NCBI RefSeq assembly: GCF_007002745.1
Contig: NZ_SGNY01000012.1
Location: forward strand, 62,001-126,000
From: Martinezella rhizogenes
GTDB taxonomy: Bacteria > Pseudomonadota > Alphaproteobacteria > Rhizobiales > Rhizobiaceae
DNA length: 64,000 nt
Direction: 5' to 3'
Shown here: positions 10,701-20,899 of the stretch, piece after piece
Numbering within the stretch: position 1 is the first letter of the stretch
Layout of the letters: every line of letters begins with the position of its first letter
Notes under the pieces: model-generated
Told to the model about the DNA's origin: nothing
Database searches by the model: none
The model's input: the letters and a program-made list of their open reading frames with translations, nothing else
Program-made: the position numbers and the translations under genes

Positions 10701-11064
10701 GCCAGCGGCCAAGCAGATGCTCGAACGCGTCCGCGATGCCATCGATCGCAACGATCTCCCTGCCGGCCTTGAATATGCGTTGGCCGACAAAATGGTGAAA
10801 GCTGAACTCGAAGGTTTCGCGAAGGCTGTGTCCGAGCGTTTCGGAGAACGGACCTTCCTGCCTCTCGCCGCGAAAGACACCAACGGCAAGGCCTTCGAGA
10901 CCGTTACAGCGGGCATGACGGCTGGCCAGAAGGCTGAGGTCCAGTCTGCGTGGAATTCCATGCGGACGGTCCAGCAGCTTGCCGCTCATGAACGAACGAC
11001 GGAGGCGCTTAAGCAGGCTGAGACACTGCGCCAGACGAAGAGCCAAGGGCTCTCCCTGAAATGA
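7738..11064 (+). CDS. traA: TraA, conjugative relaxase-helicase
   Basis: TraA nicks oriT and unwinds the strand to be transferred. From the GTG at 7738 (product [20 protein letters not shown]) it has 1108 residues. The N-terminal MobQ-type relaxase domain shows the probable catalytic tyrosine Y25 in AAYRHC and the metal-binding H142-x-H144 in NPHVHLMTT. The helicase half has Walker [10 protein letters not shown] at about 409-417, Walker B VLDEAG at about 478-483, '[12 protein letters not shown]', and the C-terminal motifs '[13 protein letters not shown]' and '[10 protein letters not shown]'. A long coiled C-terminal region follows. Its stop overlaps the traF start by 4 bases. A frame extension to TTG 7714 lacks the family N-terminus and is not used. 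Confidence 0.96.
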   Translation: MAVPHFSVSVVARGSGRSAVLSAAYRHCAKMEYEREARTIDYTRKLGLLHEEFVIPADSPEWVRSMIADRSVAGASEAFWNKVEAFEKRSDAQLAKDVTIALPLELTSEQNIALMRDFVERHITAKGMVADWVYHDAPGNPHVHLMTTLRPLTEDGFGSKKVAVLGRDGKPIRNDAGKIVYDLWAGSTEDFNAFRDGWFACQNKHLALAGLDIRIDGRSFEKQGIDLEPTIHLGVGAKAIERKAEQSDGKQETAPPKLERIELQEARRSENARRIQRRPEIVLELITREKSVFDERDVAKVLYRYIDDARLFQSLMVRILQSPEALRLERERMNLATGVRELAKYTTREMIRLEAEMANRAIWLSARASHGVREAVLQATFARHSRLSDEQRTAIEHVAGGERIAAVIGRAGAGKTTMMKAAREAWEAAGYRVVGIALAGKAAEGLEKEAGIPSRTLSSWELRWNQGRNQLDNKTVIVLDEAGMVSSRQMALLVETVTKAGAKLVLVGDPEQLQPIEAGAAFRAIAARIGYAELETIYRQRQQWMRDASLDLARGNIRKAVDAYTAHGRMIGLRLKDEAVESLIAAWDRDYDPSKTSLILAHLRRDVRMLNDMARAKLVERGVVAEGFAFKTEDGHRKFAPGDQIVFLKNEGSLGVKNGMLAKVLKAAPGRVVAEVGEGEHRRQVTIEQRFYNNLDHGYATTIHKSQGATVDRVKVLASLSLDRHLTYVAMTRHREDLAVYYGSRSFAKSGGLIPILSRRNAKETTLDYEQASFYRQALRFAEARGLHLMNVARAVARDRLEWTIRQKQKLVGLGARLAAIATKLGFVGNFKNSPIQNPIKEAKPMVSGITTFPKSFEQAVEDKLAADPGLKKQWEDVSTRFHLVYAQPEAAFKAINVDAMVKDQSVAKSTLAKVADAPESFGTLKGKPGLLASRAEKQDREKAIANVPALGRNLERYLRERAEAELKHETEERAVRLKVSVDIPALSPAAKQMLERVRDAIDRNDLPAGLEYALADKMVKAELEGFAKAVSERFGERTFLPLAAKDTNGKAFETVTAGMTAGQKAEVQSAWNSMRTVQQLAAHERTTEALKQAETLRQTKSQGLSLK

Positions 11065-11627
11065 CGGCGGCAGCTAGAGCGCGCCAGGCGATAACCGCGC
11101 AACAACGACGAGCGGCCGTGATCCTCTCGGCCACGACGTTGGCCGCTATCGTGCTGGTGGCGACTGCCCTCGCCGGCGGTTATCGCATCAATCTGACCCC
11201 GAGCGAGCCACTCGGCCTGTGGCGTATCGTTCCGCTCGGTCGCCCCGTTGCTGTCAGTGACCTAGTGTTCGTTTGCCCACCGGCAACCGCGGAAATGCGG
11301 GAGGCGCGAGCGCGCGACTATCTCCGTTCCGGTTCCTGCCCGGGTGGCGTCGCCCCGTTGATCAAGACGGTGATCGCCGTCGCAGGCCAGCATGTCGAAA
11401 TCGGCGCCAGCGTGATTGTCGATGGGCGGGTGGTTGCCTCTTCCAGCCTCGCGCCACGAGACGGAAAGGGGCGGCCGCTGGCGCCGTTTCCGAGTGGCAT
11501 CGTTCCGCCAGGACATCTCTTCCTGCATTCGGCGTTCCCGGGCTCCTTCGACTCCCGGTACTTCGGTCCGGTGCCCGCTTCAGGCATTCTCGGCCTAGCG
11601 CAGGAGATCCTCACCTATGCGCCGTGA
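11061..11627 (+). CDS. traF: TraF, signal-peptidase-like conjugation protease
   Basis: The 188-residue S26-family membrane protein has one N-terminal membrane helix at about 18-36 and a periplasmic catalytic domain. The nucleophile region is '[11 protein letters not shown]', matching the SxPxGLW/Y motif with catalytic serine. The general-base lysine is in '[15 protein letters not shown]'. Related TraF proteins mature and cyclise the conjugative pilin, here presumably TrbC. The start overlaps traA by 4 bases and the end overlaps traB by 11. Confidence 0.9.
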   Translation: MTAAARARQAITAQQRRAAVILSATTLAAIVLVATALAGGYRINLTPSEPLGLWRIVPLGRPVAVSDLVFVCPPATAEMREARARDYLRSGSCPGGVAPLIKTVIAVAGQHVEIGASVIVDGRVVASSSLAPRDGKGRPLAPFPSGIVPPGHLFLHSAFPGSFDSRYFGPVPASGILGLAQEILTYAP

Positions 11628-12780
11628 GTTTCTTCGGGCGACGCAGCTGATAGTCGCTTCGATCGCGATCGGCGTGGTGGGCTGGAGCGGCCACGCGTTG
11701 CTTCTGCCCGTCGCCCTGGCGTTTCCCGTTCTTTGGTCGATGGCGCAAACGAGGGCGGTCGCGGCCCTTGTCTCGGCCAGCTATTTTCTGGCCGCATCTC
11801 GTGGCCTGCCGCAAGGCGTCGCTGCCTTCTATTCGTCTGATATCTGGCCGGGGCTGCTCCTCTGGCTGTGCGCGTCCTCGAGCTTCGTCGCCGTGCATAC
11901 GGTCCTGTGGACCGGGATCGCCGGCATTCGTCCGTTCCGCTATCTCCTTGCGGCCGTCATCATGGCCGTCCCGCCGTTCGGCATCACGGGCTGGGCGCAT
12001 CCTGTCACGGCCGCTGGAGTTTTGTTTCCGGGATGGGGATGGTGGGGACTGGGCTGGATGACAGCTGGCCTTGCGGGCCTCGTAACCCGCATATGGCCAG
12101 CTGTCGCCATCGCCTTGACCGGCTTTTGGCTATGGTCCGCCGCAATCTGGACCGACCCGAGACTACCGGAAGCCTGGCGCGGCGTCGATCTGGAAATGGG
12201 CGCTTCGCTTGGCCGCGACACCGGTCTTCGACGCCAGCATGACCTGATCGCAACGGTGCGCGACGCTGCCGGCGATGGCACCCGCTTTGTGGTGTTGCCA
12301 GAAAGTGCGCTCGGCTTCTGGACGCCGACCGTGGAGCGTCTATGGACGGGCGCACTTGCCGATGGCGATGCCACCGTCATCGCCGGCGCCGTGGTAGTCG
12401 ACGCAGACGGCTACGACAATGTCCTCGTCTCGATCGACGGCAAGGGTCGCCGCATCCTTTATCGCGAACGCATGCCGGTTCCCGGCTCGATGTGGCAGCC
12501 ATGGCGATCCTGGTTTGGGGAGAGCGGCGGCGCCCGGGCGGATTTCTTCGCGAACCCAATCGTCACTATCGGTGCCGGCCGGGCCGCACCACTGATCTGC
12601 TACGAGCAACTGATCGTTTGGCCGGTCCTGCAGTCGATGCTGCACGATCCGGACGCCATCCTCGCCGTCGGAAACGGCTGGTGGACCGAAGGCACGTCGA
12701 TCATTGCCATACAGCGCGCCGCGACTACCGCCTGGGTAAAACTCTTCGCAAAGCCGCTCGTCATTGCCTTTAACACCTGA
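11617..12780 (+). CDS. traB: TraB, nitrilase-fold membrane protein of conjugation
   Basis: The 387-residue protein has several membrane helices in its first ~170 residues, then a carbon-nitrogen-hydrolase domain resembling apolipoprotein N-acyltransferase. Key sites are '[10 protein letters not shown]' with the catalytic glutamate and '[11 protein letters not shown]' with the catalytic cysteine. In Ti plasmids TraB improves conjugation efficiency; an acylation role is an inference from the fold. It is co-transcribed with traA, traF and traH. Confidence 0.9.
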   Translation: MRREFLRATQLIVASIAIGVVGWSGHALLLPVALAFPVLWSMAQTRAVAALVSASYFLAASRGLPQGVAAFYSSDIWPGLLLWLCASSSFVAVHTVLWTGIAGIRPFRYLLAAVIMAVPPFGITGWAHPVTAAGVLFPGWGWWGLGWMTAGLAGLVTRIWPAVAIALTGFWLWSAAIWTDPRLPEAWRGVDLEMGASLGRDTGLRRQHDLIATVRDAAGDGTRFVVLPESALGFWTPTVERLWTGALADGDATVIAGAVVVDADGYDNVLVSIDGKGRRILYRERMPVPGSMWQPWRSWFGESGGARADFFANPIVTIGAGRAAPLICYEQLIVWPVLQSMLHDPDAILAVGNGWWTEGTSIIAIQRAATTAWVKLFAKPLVIAFNT

Positions 12781-12791
12781 AAGGAGACACT

Positions 12792-13406
12792 ATGCTGGAC
12801 GCCGCCCTGATCAAAGAATGCGCCGACCCTTCCCTAAAACCCGCGATCGTCGAACGGTTCGTGGTATCAGCAGGCTCGGCTGATCCCCTCGCCGTCACCG
12901 TCAAATCCGGTGGCCGTTTGATCCTCGTGCCAAAAGCTGCGTCGGCTGACGAGGCGATGGTGATCGTGCGGCAATATGCTGGTCAGGCGGTGGTCCGCGT
13001 CGGTCTCACGCAGTTTCCCGCCGGCGTTGGCGTCAAGGAAGCGAGTGATCTCAAACCGGACCTCGTCGATGCCTGCCAGAACCTCCGCAAAGGCACGGCG
13101 ATGTTCGCCAAGGTGCTCCGGATCGTCGCGAAATGGTATGGCAACCCGACGAGCAAAGATGTCTTCCCGCAGATCTTCGAGGATGCGGTCTACGCATGGA
13201 AGACCGGCGAGTTCGAGGGCGTCAGTGTGTTTCAGGCGGAGGATCCGGGAACGGCAGTTGAAGTGCCGCAGCAAAGCGAGGAGAAGATCCCCGACGAGGA
13301 AGAGAGCGCCGAACCGAAACCAGGAGAGCAAGAGCCTGAGACGGTGCAGGATGTTGGCCGAGCGGGGATGCGGATCGACCTCTCACACATTGGAGGCCAA
13401 AAATAG
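12792..13406 (+). CDS. traH: TraH family protein
   Basis: The 204-residue soluble protein is the last gene of the traAFBH operon, 11 bases after traB, with an AAGGAGAC ribosome site. The folded part spans about 1-140. The C-terminal 60 residues are rich in Glu/Pro and probably disordered. TraH is conserved at this position in rhizobial conjugation clusters but its biochemical role is not established. Confidence 0.85.
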   Translation: MLDAALIKECADPSLKPAIVERFVVSAGSADPLAVTVKSGGRLILVPKAASADEAMVIVRQYAGQAVVRVGLTQFPAGVGVKEASDLKPDLVDACQNLRKGTAMFAKVLRIVAKWYGNPTSKDVFPQIFEDAVYAWKTGEFEGVSVFQAEDPGTAVEVPQQSEEKIPDEEESAEPKPGEQEPETVQDVGRAGMRIDLSHIGGQK

Positions 13407-13661
13407 ATTGACTTCGTTTCGCCGGGGGCAGCGAGGCGAGTATTGAGGTTCAAAGCAGAAAATTAGTGTAACTCAAATGCATGATATTAGTGTTTGTCGG
13501 AACGCCCCGCACGAACGTGGTGTTCGAGTTGATCAAAGCACCAGCACAGCCATCCACGAAAGAACGGCCGCGCGGAAATACGATTAGAGCAGATTCATGC
13601 CCGGCTGCGTCATAACGGGGCCTCAAGGGCAGCAACTAGCAGTCAGCACGCGCGCGTCTAC

Positions 13662-13868
13662 TCATCTCGTCACAAGCACGGCAGGTTCGACGCCCAGTGC
13701 CTCTGCGATTTGGCCAAGGACGGTGACGGTCGCCGACATCTCGGCACGCTCGATTGCTCCGACATGGCGGACACTGAGGCCCGTACGGTGGGCCACTTCC
13801 TCCTGCGTCAATTGTTTGCCATGACGGATTCGACGCATATTGATCGCCATGACCTCCTTGAGATCCAT
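13662..13868 (-). CDS. Small Xre/Cro-type transcriptional regulator
   Basis: The 68-residue protein is almost entirely one helix-turn-helix domain: 'MRRIRHGKQLTQEEVAHRTG' then 'LSVRHVGAIERAEMSATVTV', with a normal Xre recognition helix. I use the ATG at 13868. A TTG-type extension to 13928 would place the palindromic operator inside the gene. It probably represses its own promoter. It lies between traH and traM, so it may influence conjugation, but no target is shown. Confidence 0.8.
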   Translation of the reverse strand: MDLKEVMAINMRRIRHGKQLTQEEVAHRTGLSVRHVGAIERAEMSATVTVLGQIAEALGVEPAVLVTR

Positions 13869-13885
13869 GACGCGAGCGGAACCTG

Positions 13886-13922
13886 AATCGGAACTATTAT
13901 TCCAGGAACTATAGTTCCGATT
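13886..13922. promoter_or_regulatory. Palindromic operator upstream of the Xre gene
   Basis: A 12-bp perfect inverted repeat (AATCGGAACTAT 13886-13897, ATAGTTCCGATT 13911-13922) contains a nested 14-bp palindrome GGAACTATAGTTCC (13905-13918) and a near copy GGAACTATTATTCC (13890-13903). It starts 18 bases upstream of the Xre ATG, a classic autoregulatory position. Confidence 0.65.
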
Positions 13923-14085
13923 CGTCACGGCGCGTGATATTGCTCGTCCAGGCCGTCACAAGTTACCTTGGGATATAGGGTATATGAACTTCTGAAAGAC
14001 AGGCCGTGCAGTTATGGCCTATGCGGTATAATGCTCACCAGGATTTGGCTTTCGAGCGGCAAATGAAGAAATTAAGGGGAAGCGG

Positions 14086-14409
14086 ATGAAGGACGTGAAC
14101 TTATCCGAGACAAAACACGAAACCAAACCGATGGGATCCTGTTTACGTTCAATGGAAAAATCAGAACTAGAGGCGCTTGCTATATCTGCAATCCGAGAGC
14201 ACCGCCGGCTTATAGTCGCCGACGAAGCTGTTTATGAGGAATGGACCCGCGCGTCCGCCGACCCCTCGGTTTCGAGCGCCGTGCTCGAAAGCTTGCAGCA
14301 AGAGTATGCCGCGCGGCAAAGGAAATCCGAAGCCCAGCAGGAAGAGCTTTCGGAGATCATCGATGTGCTCGGCTACATCCCCGAGGTTCCGCTCGATGGC
14401 GATGAATGA
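14086..14409 (+). CDS. traM: TraM, antiactivator of TraR
   Basis: TraM binds TraR and blocks DNA binding until quorum is reached. The 107-residue helical protein has the conserved 'KSELEALAISAIREHRRLIV' and 'AQQEELSEIIDVLGYIPEVP' segments of the family. The ATG at 14086 follows AAGGGGAAGCGG. It is convergent with traR, only 4 bases between the stops, as an antiactivator-activator pair. Confidence 0.87.
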   Translation: MKDVNLSETKHETKPMGSCLRSMEKSELEALAISAIREHRRLIVADEAVYEEWTRASADPSVSSAVLESLQQEYAARQRKSEAQQEELSEIIDVLGYIPEVPLDGDE

Positions 14410-14413
14410 CCCC

Positions 14414-15463
<1,050 letters not shown>

Positions 15464-16756
15464 TTAGCGCCCGCTATAAATGGATGGAAAGATGATATCC
15501 TGGTCCGCGAGAACGTTGAACTTATAGCCAGGACGGATGCGAATCGTCGGCTGAACGTTGAGGTTCTTCGAGATTGTCTGTTCTGTGACGCGACCGAAGC
15601 TTTCGGCAAAATTCCGCCGTGCTGCATCCGATGCCGTGTCCTGGGTGGCCAATGTTGAACTCTCCGGCATCGACATGTCGATCCCCGTCCCGATGATTGC
15701 CACCAGAGCTGCGGAACCGAACGTCCTCCAGAGATGGCGGTCAACCTTGTCCTGGAAGCCGCCATACCCCTCGGCGTCCGTGCCGGCCATGCCGCCGATC
15801 TGCAGGGTGGATCCATTGGGAAAAATAAGGTCAGTCCAGACGACGAGAACACGCTCCTGGCCGAATGAGACCTTGGAATCATAGCGACCGAACAGCTTTG
15901 CGCCCTGCGGGATAAGGAGGCGATAGCCGCTCGCGCTGTCGTAGACATTCTGGCTGACCTGCGCGGTAATCCGCCCTGGCAGGTCGGAATTGAGGCCGGT
16001 GATCAAGGTGGCGGGAATGACCGAGCCGCGCTTCAGTTCGTAGGGTGACATCTGCGGCACGACCTGGTTTGGCAGGTAGCCGAGATCCTTGATGTCCTGA
16101 TTGAAAAAATCCTCCTTCGACGGCTGTCCGTTCTGATCGACGTTTTGGCCCATCAGGCCGGATTTCATGGCGGCGGCATAAAGGTCCGACGCACTGTTGA
16201 CGGCTGCATTTGTCGGCTGGCGGCCGCTGTCATTGGTGGAGGTTGCCTTCTCGAAGTCTCCGATGTCTACCTTCAGCGGCGAATCGAGCGCCGTAGCGCG
16301 AGCCTGGAGGCGAGCCATCCGCTGGCGCTGCGCTTCCCGGATATACTGCTCGTCCTGCTCCCGCTTCAGGCGAGCCTTCCACTCCTCCTCGGATTCGAGC
16401 GAGCGTCTCTCCTGTCGGTCATTCGGCCGGCGTTCAACGGCGGTCTCCTGTTTCTCGACCTTCTGCTCGACGACAGGGGTCGGTTGAAACACTTCCTGCT
16501 TCTCCGGCTCGCCGATGATGCCGTCGGTGACACCCCGTTTGAGCTGGTCGCCGAAGCTGGTCGCCGGGGTGTTGGAAGCCCCCTCGATGTCGCCTCGATG
16601 GAAGGACAGCCCCCGCAGCGACAGGCCGATCACGACGACGCCAACGAAGAGCGCGACGACGATGATGGCGATGATGATCGGCAGGCGGTTGAGCCGGCGC
16701 ATGCCATTCTGATCGTCGGACTGGGCTGGCGCGCCAAGTTGGAGCGACTGGACCAT
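15464..16756 (-). CDS. trbI: TrbI, VirB10-like channel scaffold protein
   Basis: The 430-residue bitopic inner-membrane protein has a single helix at about 25-45, a charged and Pro/Glu-rich periplasmic linker (about 70-150), and a C-terminal beta-barrel domain of the TrbI/VirB10 family: 'VIPATLITGLNSDLPGRITA', 'LLIPQGAKLFGRYDSKVSFG'. It spans the periplasm and links inner- and outer-membrane parts of the mating channel. It is the last gene of the traI-trb operon, 11 bases after trbH. Confidence 0.94.
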   Translation of the reverse strand: MVQSLQLGAPAQSDDQNGMRRLNRLPIIIAIIVVALFVGVVVIGLSLRGLSFHRGDIEGASNTPATSFGDQLKRGVTDGIIGEPEKQEVFQPTPVVEQKVEKQETAVERRPNDRQERRSLESEEEWKARLKREQDEQYIREAQRQRMARLQARATALDSPLKVDIGDFEKATSTNDSGRQPTNAAVNSASDLYAAAMKSGLMGQNVDQNGQPSKEDFFNQDIKDLGYLPNQVVPQMSPYELKRGSVIPATLITGLNSDLPGRITAQVSQNVYDSASGYRLLIPQGAKLFGRYDSKVSFGQERVLVVWTDLIFPNGSTLQIGGMAGTDAEGYGGFQDKVDRHLWRTFGSAALVAIIGTGIDMSMPESSTLATQDTASDAARRNFAESFGRVTEQTISKNLNVQPTIRIRPGYKFNVLADQDIIFPSIYSGR

Positions 16757-16767
16757 ATTGCTCTCCG

Positions 16768-17208
16768 TCAGTTGCGCTGCATGATCGAAAGTGGACTGGT
16801 CGGCGTGGCGCCGGCCGCCGTCGGCGTATAGGCGCGGCCAAGAGCGATGGAAGGCGTCGAAACGCGCGCAAAAACCTGCCCGTCGAAGCCCTCGACGGCA
16901 AAAGCAAGCTCGACCGGCTTGATGTCTTTGGCGACCTTGCCGTCCGTGACGACCGTATAACCCCAGCCCTTCAGGGCCGCCTCGAGGGCGGTCGCGAATT
17001 CCGACTGGTCCTTTTCCATTTTGATGGTCGTCGCAGCGCTGGCCGGACCGATTTGTTCGGCGAGACGACTTGCCATGTCACCGGCGATCGCGCTTGCGGC
17101 CGGTCCGGTGACGGCAACCGGGGTTGCATTGGTGGTCATCGCGTCGTCGGCCGTTTGGCAACCGGAGAGTAGTTTGGCCGCGATGAAGAGTGCGAGGAGC
17201 TTGCGCAT
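16768..17208 (-). CDS. trbH: TrbH, lipoprotein of the mating-pair apparatus
   Basis: The 146-residue protein begins with a lipoprotein signal peptide ending LLSGC, so Cys17 is the lipidation site. The mature domain is small and contains 'IGPASAATTIKMEKDQSEF'. TrbH is the lipoprotein partner of TrbG in Ti-type trb operons, comparable to VirB7 in position. It lies 3 bases after trbG. Confidence 0.88.
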   Translation of the reverse strand: MRKLLALFIAAKLLSGCQTADDAMTTNATPVAVTGPAASAIAGDMASRLAEQIGPASAATTIKMEKDQSEFATALEAALKGWGYTVVTDGKVAKDIKPVELAFAVEGFDGQVFARVSTPSIALGRAYTPTAAGATPTSPLSIMQRN

Positions 17209-17211
17209 GGT

Positions 17212-18024
17212 TCAGCCTCCCCGCCGGATGGTGATCTTCTGCTGCCGCCACCCGACCCCTGATACGAGGATCGCCTTGTCGATCGCATAGTCGACGGTCA
17301 TCATGTTGTTCTTCATCCGGTAGTTGACGATGCGGTTCTGACCGCCGGAGACGACGAAGAGCACCGGCGCATCCTGACCTGAGATCGACTTCGGGAATTG
17401 GATGTAGGTCTTGACCCCGTCCGAATAGACCCGCTTCGGTTTCCACGAAGCCCCGCCGCTGATCGAATAGGAGAAGTTCAGCTTATCCGGCGCCGTGCCC
17501 GGAATGCCGCCGGTTTCGAGACGGGCATTGATGTCGGCGAGCTTGGTGGAGGTGTCCTCGGGGTACTCGAAACCAACGCGCGCCATGTACTGGCTGGGAT
17601 GGGACTTGAGCTGGATATGATAGGTTCGCCGTGAGGTGGTGACGACCATCGAGGTGAGAAGACCTGGCTCCGACGGTTTGACAATCAGATGGATGGCCTG
17701 CCCGCCTGTCGCCCCCGAGGTGGCCGGCTCCACTTTCCACCGCACCGTATCGCCGACGAGCACGTCGCGAACGATCTCACCGCCCTGAAGCTCGATGTCG
17801 CAGACCTGCAGCGGCGAGCAGACGACGGACGGCTGGGTCTCGCCGAACAGAAAAATCACTTTGCCGTCCGGTCCCGTTGTGACCAGGCCCGGTGTGCCGC
17901 GCCATTTGCGGGAGATATTCGTACCCTTGACCTCGTTGCTCGTCATGCTTTGCGCCTGCGCGCCCACCACAAAGGCGAGTCCGGCCATGCAGCCGGCGGC
18001 TGCGATCAATCCTGTCTTTTGCAT
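17212..18024 (-). CDS. trbG: TrbG, VirB9-like outer-membrane channel component
   Basis: From the ATG at 18024 the protein has 270 residues, starting with a signal peptide ([20 protein letters not shown], then AQAQ). The VirB9/CagX-like fold follows: '[20 protein letters not shown]', '[20 protein letters not shown]', and the C-terminal '[20 protein letters not shown]'. The frame stays open upstream into trbF, but that extension is an overlap artefact. It forms the outer-membrane ring with TrbH and TrbI. Confidence 0.93.
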   Translation of the reverse strand: MQKTGLIAAAGCMAGLAFVVGAQAQSMTSNEVKGTNISRKWRGTPGLVTTGPDGKVIFLFGETQPSVVCSPLQVCDIELQGGEIVRDVLVGDTVRWKVEPATSGATGGQAIHLIVKPSEPGLLTSMVVTTSRRTYHIQLKSHPSQYMARVGFEYPEDTSTKLADINARLETGGIPGTAPDKLNFSYSISGGASWKPKRVYSDGVKTYIQFPKSISGQDAPVLFVVSGGQNRIVNYRMKNNMMTVDYAIDKAILVSGVGWRQQKITIRRGG

Positions 18025-18040
18025 TGAGAAATCCCTGCCC

Positions 18041-18703
18041 TTAAAGCTGTGCCGTCCAGTCGAAATCCCGGACATAGAGGCCGATCGGATTGAGGCGGAT
18101 CGTCGCCTCATCCTGTGGCGCGGTGAGCGCCACCGTTGCGATGCCGCGGAAGCGGCGTGTGCCGGTTTCCTTGCCCTTGCGGTCTCGCTCGTATTCCGTC
18201 CAGTCGATCTGATAGGTCTGGTTCGAGAGCGCCACGATGTTGTTGACCTCGATGGCGACGGTCGAGGACTTCGCTTTCTCGAAAGGTGAATTGCCTCGGA
18301 ACCAGGCGTTGACCTTCTCCGTCGACGGATCGGAGGTGCGAAGAAGAGCGTATGTGCGGTCGATATATTGCTTCTGCACCACGGCATCCGGCGTGATCGA
18401 GCGAAAGCTTGTCACGAAGTTGCCGAGTGTGGCGCGAACCACGCGGACATCGGCATATTCGATCTGCTCCGGGAAGCCTGCCGTGACTGCCGTCCCCAGC
18501 TTGTCGACCTCAACGATATAAGGCACGAGCTTGACCTGGGTACTGAGATACATCGCGTAGCTGAAGCCGATGACGGCCATCGTCAGGCCGAGAATGCCGA
18601 CGATCCGCCATGCGGAAGCAGCCTTCACATATGTGCCGTAGCGCTCGTTCCATTCCTGGCGGGCGGCAAGATACGGATTATCAGGGGCGCGGTTCGCTGC
18701 CAT
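18041..18703 (-). CDS. trbF: TrbF, VirB8-like assembly factor
   Basis: The 220-residue inner-membrane protein has a short cytoplasmic start, one helix at about 32-52 ([20 protein letters not shown]) and a periplasmic VirB8-like domain. That domain includes '[20 protein letters not shown]' and the C-terminal '[16 protein letters not shown]'. It nucleates channel assembly. It lies 20 bases after trbL and 16 before trbG. Confidence 0.93.
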   Translation of the reverse strand: MAANRAPDNPYLAARQEWNERYGTYVKAASAWRIVGILGLTMAVIGFSYAMYLSTQVKLVPYIVEVDKLGTAVTAGFPEQIEYADVRVVRATLGNFVTSFRSITPDAVVQKQYIDRTYALLRTSDPSTEKVNAWFRGNSPFEKAKSSTVAIEVNNIVALSNQTYQIDWTEYERDRKGKETGTRRFRGIATVALTAPQDEATIRLNPIGLYVRDFDWTAQL

Positions 18704-18723
18704 TTATTCTTCCCTTGTCTCGA

Positions 18724-19905
18724 TTATGGTTTGTCGTTGCGTTCGGGAGGAGGCGTCGGGCCGCTGTGACCGCTGCGCTGTTCATCGAGCTTGGCGTTGG
18801 CTAGTCCGAGGATGGACCCCGCATAAGCACCGGGAGATCCGATTGCCTTTTCCTTCGCGGCCGAGCCTGCGGCTTGTGCCCCGGAACTGAAGCTTGCGCC
18901 TATCCCCCGCAGGGCAGCACCAGCGACGGATGAACCGCCAGCTCGTGCGGCTTGGGCCGCCGCAAAACCCGCGCCGGCAGCGCCGGCGGCCAAGAATCCA
19001 GCGCCCGCGGCGAAGGACGCCGCTTGCCCGCCGTGGCGGATTGTCTCCATACCGCCGGTGACGGAGGCTCCCTGGACGACACCCTGGATGATGTTCGGCA
19101 CGTACATGGCGATGATGAAGACCACGACGGAAATACCGGCGATCGCCAGGGTGGTGACAAACTGGTCGGAGGATGCGGTCGGGGCATTGGCCAGACCCAA
19201 GAGGACCTGTGACCCAATCTTTGCGATCATCACCAGCGCCATCAGTTTCATGCCAACGCCGAAGGCGTAGACAAGATAGCGAACAGCAAAGTCTTTGGTG
19301 AAGGAGGAACCGCCCAGGCCAAGCATGATCATGCCGGCGAGCAGGCCGACATACATCTCAACCATCACCGAAACAAAAATCGCGGCAACCAGCGAAAAGC
19401 AGATGACGACGACACCCATTGCCAGCACCGCGGCAATCGCCAGCGCATTGTCCTCGAATACGCCGAACTGCGCCTGTTGCGACATTTGCGAGGCGACGCG
19501 AATGCCGGCATCGAACACTTCAGCGGGCGAGGCTGAACCGCCGCCGGCACCAATTTGGAAAAGACTGTCAACCACCGCCCGGGCAAAGGTCGGACCTTGG
19601 GTCAGAACGAATGCGAAGAACCCGACGAACATGATCCGGCGCACCAGCTCCGCAAACCAGCTATCCAGCGAGGCTGACTGGATCGCCAGCCAGACGGCGG
19701 CAATGCCGATCTCGATCGTTGCGAGGATCCAGAACAGCGATTTCGCCGCATCCATGATGGTGGTCTCCCAGCCCTTCGCGGCAGAGGAGACCTGGTTTTC
19801 CAGTTCCGTGAGGACCTGCCCCTCCTGCGCAAATGCGGGAGCAGCATAGGCGAGGAAGAACAGACCAGTTATCAGGAGTGAACGTGTGACAGCGGGCTTC
19901 ACCAT
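18724..19905 (-). CDS. trbL: TrbL, VirB6-like polytopic membrane channel protein
   Basis: The 393-residue protein has a cleavable signal peptide (LLITGLFFLAYAAPAFA) followed by about six membrane helices up to residue 275. The C-terminal tail is Ala/Gly-rich and probably cytoplasmic. 'TKDFAVRYLVYAFGVGMKLM' is a typical TrbL segment. It forms part of the inner-membrane DNA passage. It overlaps trbK by 7 bases. Confidence 0.92.
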   Translation of the reverse strand: MVKPAVTRSLLITGLFFLAYAAPAFAQEGQVLTELENQVSSAAKGWETTIMDAAKSLFWILATIEIGIAAVWLAIQSASLDSWFAELVRRIMFVGFFAFVLTQGPTFARAVVDSLFQIGAGGGSASPAEVFDAGIRVASQMSQQAQFGVFEDNALAIAAVLAMGVVVICFSLVAAIFVSVMVEMYVGLLAGMIMLGLGGSSFTKDFAVRYLVYAFGVGMKLMALVMIAKIGSQVLLGLANAPTASSDQFVTTLAIAGISVVVFIIAMYVPNIIQGVVQGASVTGGMETIRHGGQAASFAAGAGFLAAGAAGAGFAAAQAARAGGSSVAGAALRGIGASFSSGAQAAGSAAKEKAIGSPGAYAGSILGLANAKLDEQRSGHSGPTPPPERNDKP

Positions 19906-20099
19906 CTCGGCCGTATCTCCTGACCATCCTTGATCGGCGGCAGCTCCTTATTCGAGCCGAAGAACTTCTCCCGGGCTGAGCGCTGCTCCTCGGTAAGCGC
20001 AGGTCTTCCGCCGTCGCTGGATTTTACGATCAGCACTGTGGCCGCGGCGGATGCAGCGGCGACAGCAAGCACCAAAGCAATTAGGACGGATCGGCTCAC
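19899..20099 (-). CDS. trbK: TrbK, entry-exclusion type small membrane protein
   Basis: The 66-residue protein begins at a GTG that overlaps the trbJ stop (GTGA). It has one N-terminal hydrophobic helix (ALVLAVAAASAAATVLIV) and a charged periplasmic tail. TrbK of related plasmids hinders entry of the same plasmid into a cell that already carries it. No lipobox cysteine is present, unlike RP4 TrbK. The tail 'KFFGSNKELPPIKDGQEIRP' resembles the end of TrbJ just upstream. Confidence 0.82.
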   Translation of the reverse strand: MSRSVLIALVLAVAAASAAATVLIVKSSDGGRPALTEEQRSAREKFFGSNKELPPIKDGQEIRPRW

Positions 20100-20899
20100 C
20101 AGCGTGGCTCCATTCTCTGACCTTCCGGAATGCTCTTGACCTCAGCGTTGAAGAACTTTTCCCGCCGGGCCTGCGCCAGGTCCTTGTCGGTCTGCTCCGT
20201 CTGTAGCCAGGTTCCCATCATCGTCATCTGTTGCGAGACGAGACCGCGAAGCTTCTGCATCTGGGCAACCTGCTGAGCGGCGATCTCGTGGCCGACCTGC
20301 AACGCTTTCATCTGCCCGTCCGCCGTTTCGGACATCGACCGCAGCGAGGACATCGTATCTTCCTCGCTATCGAACTGGTCGGCCGTTAGGCTCGCAGCCT
20401 TCAGCGAGCTGGCGATCGTGTCGCGGTTGGTCGTCGACCAGGACTGATAAGTCGAGGAGAACGTCGCGTTATCCGGCAGGTTGGTTTTGAGGTCGGCGTA
20501 GCTCTGAAAGCGCTGCTGAAGAACGTCGTCGGCGTTGCCCATGGAGAATGAGATACTCTGACCCTGGTCGACAATACTGCGGAGCTGATTGAGATCGCTT
20601 TCGACCTGCCCCCAGACATGGTCAGGCAGCTGCGCGGTGTTTTGCAGCATGTTTTGGTAGATCTTAAGCTGGTTCTGGATCTGCTCCGCAAGCTGGCTGA
20701 TCTGCGTCAGCTGATTGTCGACCTGGAGGCCCGAGCTCTTGAGAAGGTCCACCAATTGCGCATTGTTGGCGAGCTGCGTCCACTCCGTCGCAGCACCGGT
20801 GGCGGTCCCCGCCCGTGCTGAAGGTACGGCTCCGATCGTCAGGGCCGCGGCCGCCAGGCAGGCTAACCATCTATTCGAACTTGAGTAGCGATGCGGCAT
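20096..20899 (-). CDS. trbJ: TrbJ, VirB5-like pilus-associated protein
   Basis: From the ATG at 20899 the protein has 267 residues. A signal peptide (LACLAAAALTIGAVPSARA) leads into a long helical domain rich in Gln ('QLTQISQLAEQIQNQLKIYQ') typical of TrbJ/VirB5 minor pilins. It is exported to the periplasm and probably sits at the pilus tip. The start overlaps the trbE end by 29 bases. Confidence 0.92.
   Translation of the reverse strand: MPHRYSSSNRWLACLAAAALTIGAVPSARAGTATGAATEWTQLANNAQLVDLLKSSGLQVDNQLTQISQLAEQIQNQLKIYQNMLQNTAQLPDHVWGQVESDLNQLRSIVDQGQSISFSMGNADDVLQQRFQSYADLKTNLPDNATFSSTYQSWSTTNRDTIASSLKAASLTADQFDSEEDTMSSLRSMSETADGQMKALQVGHEIAAQQVAQMQKLRGLVSQQMTMMGTWLQTEQTDKDLAQARREKFFNAEVKSIPEGQRMEPRW

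Noticed and set aside
18025-18387. Upstream extension of trbG
   Set aside because: Lies inside trbF, has no family similarity, and the internal ATG gives a proper signal peptide.
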